This document shows positions 22,401-34,400 of a stretch of DNA of 64,000 nt, piece by piece. The stretch is taken from contig OX345638.1 in the NCBI GenBank assembly GCA_947044365.1, positions 4,476,201 through 4,540,200 on the forward strand. The letters run 5' to 3'. How positions within the stretch are numbered: the stretch's first letter is position 1; every line of letters begins with the position of its first letter. This DNA comes from Petrosia ficiformis. Lineage: Eukaryota > Porifera > Demospongiae > Haplosclerida > Petrosiidae. The position numbers were made by a program, and so were the translations under genes. Under the pieces are notes generated by a model that saw nothing but the letters and a program-made list of their open reading frames with translations, was not told the origin of the DNA and searched no databases.

Positions 22401-25400
22401 TATTTACGAGCTTGTTCCACTTCTGCATCTGACAATAGTCGAACCAGAGATAATACATACTACGTAACGCAGTATGTATTATCTCTGGTCGATCAAATCC
22501 ATCAATACTAGAAAGAAGGACTGATAGTAAGAGGTACTTGACTACAAACGAAGCGCACTTCTCAGAGCCTCAGCCACCAGTTAATCTTTTTCATGTTACT
22601 AAGCAACAATTATGACGCATTTTGCCGTTACTTGGCAACCTGGTAATTTATTTATTCTCACCTCTTGAAAAAAACCCTTGGAGTCATTGAATGATACTTC
22701 CAAGTCAATTATTACTTAATTAAACATCCACAATTATTTTCATAAATGTATTGTTATAGTTGAACTACAAGTGAATCTTCTGTACTTTTACAGGTTCTAA
22801 GAAGAACCATTTAAATTAAAATGAATACTAAAATTCAAGGTCACCTCAGACAGATATAACACCTTAGTGCTGAGAACCAGCAAGGTGTCAACAATCATCA
22901 CTGGTGCACAAACATGAAACATTAATATCCTGTAGCAGCTCCATTGAGTTCAATTACTCGGGGGATCACTTTATCTAGATGGCTAATATACTTGTTACAT
23001 TTTTGTACATCTACAGTACTCCAGAATTCTTCAATACCATTAATTAATTCAGCCTTGTTCCTTGGTTTAATCTCACGTCGCAAATATTCTTTAAGCTCGT
23101 GCCAGAGGTTTTCTATAGGGTTCATGTCTGGAGACTCTGCCGGAGTACGCCACCAATTGATGTTGTTATCTGAAAAGAATTGTTGGGCTAATTTGGACAC
23201 ATGTTTTGGGTCATTGTCCTGCATAAACCTGTGATGTCGAGGATATTTATCCTTGATAAATGGAACAAGGGTTTCTTCTAAAATATTCACATATAAAGAA
23301 GCATTCATGTTGCCTTCAAATATGCATATTCCTATTGGACCTTTCCTGCTTATCCCGCTCCATACATGCACCTTGACTGGATGCTTTGCCCTAGAAAATT
23401 ATAAACAATATTTATAATTATTATATTTTTAAAAAATTGTATTATCTATCAAAGCATGTGGGCAGTGGCCTAATAACCACAGTTTACATTGAAATACATT
23501 AATTTACCTTGGTTTTGGCCTTGGCCTTTGTCCTCTTTTTCTACAACAGAAACGACGGTGTGTTTCAAGTTGAATTGAAGTCTCGTCCGTATAAATCACA
23601 TCTAAAAACATACCTCCAATATTCTTCTTAGCCCATGCTAGTCTTTTATCTTTGTTTACTTCCCGGATCAGTTGACAGTACGCGCTGCCTCTAAAGGTCC
23701 AGCCCAAAGAACTACGACATCGTAAAACAGTCGAGATGGAGGTATTATAACATTTTCTTAGTAACAGAGCATGTAGCTGGTGAGCAGTCGTTTCGTCGTC
23801 CACTTGCATTTGGTGTTCAACGATTGCTTTCATTTCTTCAGTTAATTTAGAGGGCCTTCCTGAACCAGGTTGCCTACAAACTGTATCTGTTAATCTGTAA
23901 CGAGATAAAAATTTCAAGATCCCTTTTCTGCTGACTTTGATTCCTTCCTCTTCAAGAGGTATCTTTGCGATCGTAGGAGGCCTGAGGCCTCGACTGTCAT
24001 GAGACAAAATCCTCTGTTTCACGTAGGAACTAAACACCATCTTTGCTAACACTAGTTCTTAGAAGAACTGTTTGTAATAAGTAAATAGTATGACGATGAG
24101 AGAGAGAGAGAGAACGAGAGACCAACGAAGAGCAACAGCAATGGAGTGTAAAAGTCATACGTGACCAAGCAATTATGGGTGGGGCTGAGCTATTTGGACA
24201 CTCTGCGGTACAGTGCGTACTGCGTACGTATGAGCGTAGTACGCACGTACTACTCACCTGATATATACGTACGCACGTAATACGGACATATCACGCAACA
24301 ATTACAATTCACGCTACATAAAGTAGTACGCACGTACTACGTCTACATTACGGGAACTTTTTATTGACGGCTACTGTAGATAGTTCAAACTGAGATGCAT
24401 TTACGTCAGGGAAATGACGATTTGGTGATTAAAACCTTACCTTATAAGAAGACAGGACAGGACGTTCATTATTGTTAGGAAAAAAACTTGACAACCAAGT
24501 CAAATGCTACATTAAATCTGTGAGAAATGGAGGTGGTGTAGTTACATCAACCATAGTGATGGCAGCTGCAACAGCCATTATAAAAAACATGACATGAACC
24601 TACTGTCATAGCATGGAGGGCCCATTAAAGTGTCAAACCCTTGGGCAAAGTCCTTTCTGCATAGAATTGGTTTTGTAAAGTGGAGCTCAACAGCTAAAAT
24701 GACTGTCGGTAATTTCAAAGAGATATGTGAACAGTTCCTGATTGACATCAAAGCCATTATTGATCTGGACGAGATCCCACCTGACTTGGTTTTTAATTGC
24801 TACGAAACTGGGCTAAGCATAGTACCAGAAATTTCATAGACCATGGAGTTGAAGGGATTGAAGAGAGTAGAAATAGCTGACATGAAGGGTAAGTGACAAA
24901 TCACCGTCGTCGTCTGTGGCACCAGGACAGGTGAGCTCATCCCATTTGAAGTGATGTATCAAGGGGAGACCTCCGCAACCATTCCCCGTGTTAACTTTCC
25001 TAAAGACGGACATTTAACTTATACTGCCAATCATTGGTGTAATGAGGAGAAAATGATAGATTTAATCGTCTTTCCTTATGCATTTTTGCTAATTCTACAG
25101 ATAATCCACATGAAAGGTTGTCTACAACAGCTTTTGTTTGACAATCTACGGAGCTATAGAGTATAGACAGAGTCATAATCTTTTACTGTGCCTTCTTTAC
25201 ACTTGATTGTTGATACTACAATCCAGTGATCTCCACGGGAATGTATGACCTGGATCATGTTGGAGCTTTCTTGAGAGTATTGTCTTAATACAAGCAAGGT
25301 GGAGATGAGTCCGTTCATTGAAGGAAATTGATTCTTCAGGAGAGACTGAGCATAATTCATGTGATGATCATTCAACTTCTTCTCTTCTGTTGCGATATTC

Positions 25401-28400
25401 TACACAATGTACTTCAACTCAACCATGTCCAACTTCACCCACAACTCATCATCTTTGTTTGGTTTGGATTCAATCCTTGATATTTTAGGTGAAGGTTGTG
25501 ACTCACCATCAGCAGCTGAAGCAAGTACAGCCTTCATCAATCTCTCAACAATTGTCACATACTGGAACTTCACATTTCCATTAAAAGTCAACACACAGGG
25601 GATCTCTAGCCCACCAAGAGCAAGATGTGCCGAATAGCATTTTGAACCAATAACTCTACTGTAAATAGATCCTTCATGAAGCAGAAAGATAGAACATAAA
25701 AATGAAATCTTCCTTGGAATATGGCTCACGTTCAAATCATTTTTCATTACTGCCACTGAGAAAGGATCATAAGAGTTTCCTAATTCTCTCTGGTACTGTA
25801 ACTCGTCTTCTATCACAGCAATCCATATACATGTACTTTCATAAATGTACTAGCCTCTCACCATAGCTTCCATGCTGAAGCTTACCATCTTCTCCAAATT
25901 ACAGAATTTTACACCTGCCACATGGTGGGCAAGTACAATATGTAACTGATTTGCTTGGTATTCGTCTTAGAAATGACTTTACTCAAATGTGAATCATACA
26001 CACACATATAATAATTACGTATATATACTCTTTCATAAACAAAGAACAAAGATGAGGCTAACAGGGCAAAGTGATAACAATGATAAAGATATGTATATAT
26101 AGATACAAAAGTAAGGCCTAATACCAATCAACACTGATAAACACATTAAGAACAAAGTTAACTAATTAGTAAAGAGTCGCTCTGTTACATTACTCCCCTC
26201 CTTAAAAGAATGCTCACCTGAGCATTAGTTCCTGTTCTGTCGACTTCGGAGTGGGTATCGCATGTTAGAGTTCGTACTGCCTGTTCTTTTGTCTGTGTCA
26301 TTCAAATGGTCTATCCATTTTGGTATCTTTCCAGGACTTCGTTGTGTATTCCCATACCAATAGAATCCACCAGGAAAACCAGATGGGCAAGAACAGACTC
26401 GGCTTTGGTGTACTTGTATTGGGGGTTCTTGGGGGAAATAGATCTTTAAGGCTGTAACATCAGGATTCTTCACTGCTGAGATTCTATATGGCCCATGCCA
26501 GGGGCGTGAGAGTTTTCTTAGATGTCCACTCTCTTCATGGGGAAACCGTACCATTACCCACTCTCCAATTTTATATTCGGCTGGGTCAGCTTTCTTGTCA
26601 TATTGATTCTTGTAGTGTTCTTGGGCACTCTGTATATTCTGATTTGCAAGTGTCCGTGCAGAAGTAAGGGACTTCATTAGTTCCTGCCGATAGTCAGTAA
26701 CATTTGTTTCCAAAGAGGGTGTACAGGCAAATAAGCTGCTTCAGTGGGAGACCTGCAATCCAACCCAAATAACAGAAATGAGGGTTTCTCTCTGGTTGAT
26801 TCGTGTGGGGTGTTTCTGTATGCCCACAGTACTCCAGAAAGATATCTATCCCACTGATTTCCAAACGTGTCTGCATGTTTCCTTAACATAGTTTTAAGAG
26901 TTATGTTAAACCTCTCTACGATCCCATCGCATTGAGGATGGTAGGCTGTTGTGTTCAGCTTTTTGATACCGAGTAGTTCACAAACATCAAGCATCAGATG
27001 AGATAAAAGATTAGTACCTCGATCAGACAGTAAGGCTTCAGGTACTCCAAACAATGGAACAATTTCTTCCACCAATAGTCGAACAATGCGAATGGCTTTT
27101 TGGTCTGGAATAGGGAATACAATTGGCCATTTTGTCAGAAAGTCCTGAAACACGACTACATATTGGTTTCCTTTCTTTGTCTTCGGCAGTTCCATTATGT
27201 CAACACCCATTATTTGAAATGGTCTCTGTACTGGAATTGGATGAAGTAAAGGCTTGTGAGTTTTACTTCCTCCCGATACTATGGCACACTGGGGACAGCT
27301 TTTACAGAAGGCAGTAACATCTTTGTACATCCCTTCCCACCACCATTGCCTCACCAGGGCGTTGTAAAGTCGGTTTCCAGAGAAATGTCCTGCCATAATC
27401 CCACTGTGATTTTCCTTCATGATTTCTTCTCGGAGGTGCTTTGGAACCACTGCACGTTCGCGGTTTCGCCTCGAGTCAATATAGTACAGGACACCATCCG
27501 GAACAGTAAAAAGTGATGCTTGAAGAGCTAATTTCTGCTTTTTACAGTTATTGTCAGGTAATATTCCTTCCTGGAGGAATTTGAAGATGTCCAGAATGTC
27601 TGGATCTTTCCTCTGGTGGGTAGAAAATGTTGCAACAGCATTGTGGGGGCTTTGCAACAACTGTGAAATGTTTTGTTCACTGATGTCTTCATCAACTTGA
27701 ATTGTCAATACAGGTACTGAAGGGTCATCATCATTAGATGTGAAAGGAATCCAAGACAGTGCATCAGCATTCAGGTTCTCTTTTCCAGGTCGATATCGAA
27801 TTTCAATCTTCGCTAGTCCACTGCCATAGACCTTTGTCCACCAACGAGCATGTTTTCCACTGCTATTTGGATTTTCTAAAATGGCCTTTACTGCTGTGTG
27901 GTCTGTGAAAACAAGAACTTCATGTCCATACAAGTACGCATGAAAGTGACTAATGGCCCAAACTACCGCAAGAGTTTCCAACTCTGTAATAGCATAATTC
28001 TTCTCGTTTGGTGAAAGAGCTCGGCTTGCATATGCTACCGGATGGAGTTGACCATCGTCTTGTTCCTGTGAAAGTACAGCACCCAGACCAGTGACGCTTG
28101 CATCTGTCTCCAGGACAAAACGTTTGTTGAACTGTGGGTATGCTAAAACTGGGGTTTGAGTTAGTTTAAGTACAAGTGCATCAAATGCTTGCTGGCACTC
28201 ACCACTCCATTTGAATTTTTGTTTTCAGGCGGGATATCACCAAGTCAAGCTGTTTCAGGTGGTCTTCCAGTGTTCTTGAAAACACGAGCACATCATCAAG
28301 ATAGACAGACACAAATGCAGGTTCGTCCTCAGGATTAAGTCCCATCACCACTCATTGCATCAGTCGTTGAAATACTGCCGGGGCATTGCAGAGGCCAAAT

Positions 28401-31400
28401 GGCATAACACAAAATTCGTATAGACCTTGATGAGTAACAAAAGCTGTCTTCTCTTGTGAAGTGGGATGCAGTCGAATCTGCCAATATCTTGAGGCAAGAT
28501 CTAATGTTGAAAAATACCTGGACTGGCCAAGTTGATCAAGTAAATCATCAATCCGAGGCAATGGGAAACTGTCTGCTTTAGTCACAGCATTCAACTTCCT
28601 GTAGTCAATGCAAAACCTCAGGGTACCATCTTTCTTCTTTACCAGGACAATGGGGCTGGCCCAAGGGTTGCTAGATGGCTTGATTACTCCCATGCCTTGC
28701 ATCTTCTTCAACTGGTATGCTACTTCCTGTCTTGCGGCAAATGGCAGACGTCTGACAGGTTGTTTTATTGGAGAAGCATCACCAGTATCAATCTCCAGTT
28801 GAACTAAATCAGTCTCTCCACGTTCCCCTTCCTCTAAACTGAATGCGTGATGGTGCTTTTTGAGAAAAGATGTTAGTTGATGATACTCTCTCTCTGTACC
28901 TTGAAAATCTTCACAGGGAAGTGACTTAATCAGCATTTCTTCTCGCCTCTCACAATTATTATTGGTACATGTACATGTACATGTAGTTGTGATTGTTCTC
29001 ACTGCAGGTTCAGTAGATGGTAGCTTTTCTGATGGTATGACTGTAGCTTCTGAGATGTGACCAATATCAAGGCCTCCTTGAAACTCTTGAGTGAATCCTG
29101 TTGGATTGGTGATCACTACCTGGGCCTTTCCCTCGTGGCTAAGTTGCAGCAGTCCATCCTCCACTTGTAGTCCAGCTGCTTGGTTCTTGGAAACATGTGG
29201 TTCCAGCAGGACTGACTTACTGTTGTTGCAGTACTCACTGTCAGGTCCATCGAGTTGAACATTGACCACTGTGCTCTGTAGGGGTAAAACACAAACTGAT
29301 TGCACTAATCTTACTCTCACCATTGGGATTTTTGATTGCTTCTCAGGTGTTCCAGGCCTTCTGCCACCTCTCCATCTTTGTACATCCGGATGGTAGGTAA
29401 GTATACCAAGCTGTCTGCAAACTCCTTCTGAGAGCAGCAACTGTTCAGGAGCATCCATTTTTATGTAGACTGGTGTGTTAAGTGTCTTCTCCTGAAAAGT
29501 GATATCAAGATCCATGCGGCCATCCAGGGATATTGTACCTTGGTCATAATTCCTTGCAAGCTTGTCTGCTTTCTTTAGGTGTTTCTTCTTCAGCCGGGCC
29601 ACTGCAGCTACCTTCTTAAACAGTTCAATACCAAGAATAGTGATGTCGGCTCCCGAGTCTATGATCCCGTATGCTGGCACTCCCATTATCTGAACCTTGG
29701 CACAAACAGTCTGACTTCCTTTGTCATTCACCTTCACCGTTTGGACCTCTCCATCTTCAGAGTCAGATGTAGAAGAGTACAAGAAGTCTTCTAGTTTTGA
29801 CTCCTCTGTGACTTGGACTCTACGGTTTTGAGTAGAATTTCTCTGTGGTTGTCCCCTACTTTCTGGCTTTTTCATTCTGCAGTTCCTCTCAATGTGACCA
29901 TATCGGCCACAACCATAGCAGCGTGGTCCTTCTTGTCTGGGATTTGTATATTTTCCAGCAGGCTGTGTTGTTGGTGCTGACCACTTCTGTTGCATTCCAC
30001 CAACCTTCTTTTGTTCTGGGTAACTCTTATTGTTGTACTCTTGTCTTTTTTTGAGTTCTGCCTGTCTCTTTTCTTCATTCTTAGCAGCCAGACAGAGTTC
30101 CTTATAACTCTGGGCGCCAGAGACAGCTGGGCTCTTCATGAGATCGTGGCGCAATCCTTCTTGTAGTTGACTGTATAAGATCGTCTCACGTGTTTCCACT
30201 GACATACTGTCATGTCCATAGGCGACTCTAAATGTTCGTTCCAGTCTTCTAATGAAGTCTGCCGTTGACTCCATCTCCTTTTGTGAAGTGTGGCGAAAAT
30301 CCTAAGCTGCAAGGACTCGCATTCCTGACTCCAAGCGGTTACGTAGTGCACTGATTGCACTCTCTGACGTTCCTCTCAGATGGCCTGCCAATTGGATGAG
30401 CAATTCCTCTTCTGACCACTGGTTCCAGTGGGCAGCTCGATGTAGTGCTGGTAACCAGTCATCAAGACGCACTTCAAGATCCTCTCCCGTGAATGGCTCA
30501 ATGGGTGGAGCCCTCCCTTTGCGTTTGATGGGTAGCTTTTGTTGACGTCTGGATGGTTCTTTCTCGGTCCTTACTAGCGTTGGGATGACCGAGCGCTCAG
30601 ATAAGACCACCTCAGCTCCGCGAAGTCTCTCTCTTAGGGTCTTGATTATTTCATCTCTCTCACTCAGCTCTGTCTCCAATTCAGAAACTTGCTGGCAGTT
30701 TGCTTGCCAAACACGCTTCATCTTCTCTTTTTCTTTCTGCAACTCAGATTTCAATTTTGACACTTCTTCAGTGTTTACCTGGGTATCTGTTTTCTCTCTC
30801 TCTTGTTGGAGTTCCAGTTGAACATTCTCGAGTTCCTCCTTCTGCTCTTCAAGTTGAGCTTTGAGAACAGTAACTTCCTGCTCCAGCTCTTGCATTGTTT
30901 CATGCAGGTGTTCTGTTTCCTCTCTTATTTGCAAATCAGTCTGGGTGTGTGTAACAGACTGTTGAAAGGGGCCTGACTCATCCATTAGAAAAAGACGCAT
31001 CTCTGTTCTAAAACCCTCTTGTACAACAACCTGTACATTGCGAGGTTCCCGTTCTTGTTCCATAAGTTTTCCATCAATCAATTGTCTCAATTCCTCTGTA
31101 GAAGATGAAGTTGGCAGTTCCAAGGTCTCTGCAAGCAACTTAATATGAGTACTCCCCAGCCTTCTGGAGTTAAGGGGAAGCATCCTTCCTGAAGGAATGT
31201 GACTCTCTGTGTCCTCAGGCTCAATCAGGCTTGTCTCTTGATTCATCACGGTGGGACCTCCACTGTAACTGATTTGCTTGGTATTCGTCTTAGAAATGAC
31301 TTTACTCAAATGTGAATCATACACACACATATAATAATTACAAAACCAAAGGTATATATACTCTTTCATAAACAAAGAACAAAGATGAGGCTAACAGGGC

Positions 31401-34400
31401 AAAGTGATAACAATGATAAAGATATGTATATATAGATACAAAAGTAAGGTCTAATACCAATCAACACTGATAAACACATTAAGAACAAAGTTAACTAATT
31501 AGTAAAGAGTCACTCTGTTACAAATATATGGGGGTGGTACATGTATGTACATGTATGTACTGTAACGTAATTACATAAAGCGTGAAGTTAAAAGATGCTA
31601 ATCTTGTTCATAGAAACAAATCACAAACGTTTGCACTAGCATAAGTTTCCCGCTATACAGTATTATATTAATTGTACTGATTATACCCTTAATTTATTTA
31701 TTTGATAAATACATATTGAAAAAGACATTTAATTATAGTCATAATTGTAAAAATGATATAATATATATAGTAGTATAACAATAATAAATACTATTATTCA
31801 TTGTCATAATTTAGTGTGATTAGCTTTCAAATGTCTCATAAATTATTTTTTATTGAGAGAAGAGTCATTTGACTAGCATACAATACAAAAAATGGCAAGA
31901 ATAGCTAACATGAAATACTCTCAAAATATCCAGCGAGAGCAGATTTTGAATTTGTGTTAATCCATTGTGTGTGTTTCTAAACGTTTAAGTGATATTGTTT
32001 TGAGCGATAACTAAATGTTATTTTATCATTTTGTGTGTTAAACTAAAAGAAAAAACAATTTTATAAACTGCTTTATTTCATCCCTAAATGGAGGGGTGGA
32101 TCCAGAGTCATGGAAATGGGGATACTAAAATCACAAATATTGCTTATTAGTTATTCATAAGGGTATGGTGTGTAGCAATTATATGCTTAGATATGTGTTA
32201 TGCATTTACATATACATGATACATGTATCTATTATCTCATGATAATGACCAATATTGATTAATAGCATATAATTTATTAATATTTCTTGTTTGTCTTACA
32301 TGTAGCATAATAGTGTCTTCTTGGCTGCTACATATGGTAATATGAAATATTTGAACCAAACGTTATCAACTAATGAAATCAATCTTTCATGGAAACATCC
32401 TGTGGGGGTAAGTTGCTTTCATATTGAGATAGTTTTGTTTGATATAGTATTTTTTTTAAAGACACTGATTTTATAATAATATTATTATTTAAACAAATTA
32501 AGCTTTATGGCAAAAGATTCATTAAAAGATTCAAATTTTTAAAATTATTGTTTCAAAATTGAATTCCAAAAAAAAGTCATTGAATATCTTTCATATTATT
32601 ATACGAAAAACATTTAATGGAGAAACATTTAACAAAAACTAAATTGTGTAAAACTGACAGTAATAATTATTACAAAGTGTCTTACATATTTATGTCAATG
32701 CATCTATGAAACTTCTCAGGCTTTCTGTTCATTATATATAGTTTGATATAGCAACACCTTTTTATAGGATCTAGTGAAGTATGTTTAGGGAAGTTATGCT
32801 GTTGTACTATTACTCATTTATGTAGTCATGATTAGCATTCCTAACATTCCCAGATACAGCATAATAATTATGAAGAAAATGTATCTCAACAGACTAAAAA
32901 GCTGAAAGTTGTTTGCTAATATACATGTAGGGAGTGTGTATTTGACATAGTTCCAAGATTATCTGTGTTGATGCCCAATATCAGAATTGATATTATAATA
33001 ACACTGCTACTAGTCGAAGAATACAGGTTTTAAACATGTGAATATATTTCAATCACATAATTAATTACATTCCACTTACCTAGTAATGCCAACAGATCCT
33101 TTCTCCTTCAAATGAAGGGTGTAGTTATACCACACACTCTGGTTTAGAAAGACTTTGAAATTTAAACAAGTGTTTTAGGTATACATGCCCCATACTATAA
33201 ATGTAACTGATATAATATATTTACTTGTGTATGTATTGAATATAAATAGTTTTAATGTCCATTATTATCCCATTATAATTATCATTATGTATTTGTCACT
33301 TCATGTAAGGATAGTATTGTAGATATAATTACTACCATTTCAAAATAGTGTGATACTTATACAGAATACAATAATTTCATGCTTGAGTAAGAATAAATAC
33401 ATCTTGATATGAACCTAACAATACCTATTCACCTAACATAACATTATTTCATGAATCCTTACATGAAGTAACAACCCATTCTACTAACAGTATCAATAAT
33501 AATTATTATAGTGTAATTGTCTGTCTTTGTCTCTTGTATTTTATATACCCATTTCTATTCCTGAAATGTATGATAATAGTTCATATTATAACTTCTCATG
33601 TCACTGTTCTTTATTTCACTATGTTTTCAAATGTTACGTAAATGCTATTATCAGTTTTAATTCTAGTGTATGAAGCCTTTCCATTCTGTTCATTATTAGT
33701 CTGATATCATCACACCTTCCATTTAACATACAAAGTGTCATACAATAGTAGGCCTTTTAGTATCTTGAATGGAAGAAATGAAGCTATACATAAGAAATGA
33801 AGCTATATATAAGCTACATGTATACAATACAATAATTCAAGCTATATACAGCAAAACATTCCTATTAAAATTAGTAAATTCTTAGGCTCAATTAGCATTC
33901 CTATCATTTTCAATTACTACTTTTGCTTTTGGATACTTCACATAGTAGAGTGAGACCTGATGTATTTGTATTCCTCCTATGATAAAATCCATTTTGTTTT
34001 GTGTTTAATAATGATGAGAACACTACATTACTGTTATACAAAATCACATTATGTAGAAGAATTTCTTTTTTGAAGTGTAAGTATAATTTCTACCATATAT
34101 TTATCTAAGCATTGCTTACCTTATCTATGTCACCAGACTCTACCTTCTTCATGTAAGTGAAGTGAGTGGCTGTACTATTATAGCTCGCTAAGAAGTAGAT
34201 GATATATATATAAACCTCTTGTAACTAGGTAAACTAGTTAAGTAAATCTTAGGAAGACATTTCGGACAATAAGTTGTTTCTTGTAGATATCCAAATATAT
34301 ATGCTATTCTCGTGAAAATTTCCTCTATTAATTATTCATGACAGTTGTGGCTAACCAATATTCATATATATGTGTATCATATATTTTACTTACATATAAT

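Larger units (their letters stand above)
20160..24376. mobile_element. Tc1-like transposon carrying a BEN-domain gene
   Basis: The left terminus begins CAGTAGGCATCAATAAAAAG and the reverse complement of the right terminus begins CAGTAGCCGTCAATAAAAAG. They stay almost identical for about 37 bp (to GTAGRCGTA) and are bordered by TA at 20158-20159 and 24377-24378. A TA duplication with CAGT ends and a DD34E transposase defines the Tc1/mariner superfamily. At 4217 bp it is about twice the usual Tc1 length, because a BEN-domain gene (plus strand) occupies the left half. It sits inside pogo copy 2. Confidence 0.9.
25941..31522 (-). mobile_element. Ty3/Gypsy LTR retrotransposon 1
   Basis: Two LTRs (25941-26189 and 31264-31522) begin TGTAAC and end GTTACA on the plus strand. 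They flank gag, protease, reverse transcriptase, RNase H and integrase on the minus strand. The flanking bases AATA occur on both sides, a 4 bp target duplication. A tRNA-Gln type primer site and a polypurine tract are in place. The LTRs differ by about two substitutions and one roughly 10 bp indel, so insertion is recent, yet the coding part has a nonsense codon in gag, one in RT, a large RT deletion and an integrase frameshift. It lies within pogo copy 2, antisense to the host gene. Confidence 0.95.
19970..31660 (+). mobile_element. pogo/Tigger-like transposon, copy 2, with two nested insertions
   Basis: The left end CTGTATATCGGGAAACTT (from 19970) and the reverse complement of the right end, CTGTATAGCGGGAAACTT (ending 31660), form an 18 bp TIR with one mismatch, each bordered by TA (19968-19969 and 31661-31662). 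The ends resemble those of copy 1. The interior is split by a Tc1-like element (20160-24376) and a Gypsy element (25941-31522). The remaining pogo DNA is about 1.9 kb and holds a broken transposase (+) and a HIRAN plus Ulp1-like passenger gene (-), tail to tail. Confidence 0.8.

Noticed and set aside
22944..23234. Plus-strand open frame of 96 codons
   Set aside because: Shadow of the Tc1 transposase second exon on the other strand.
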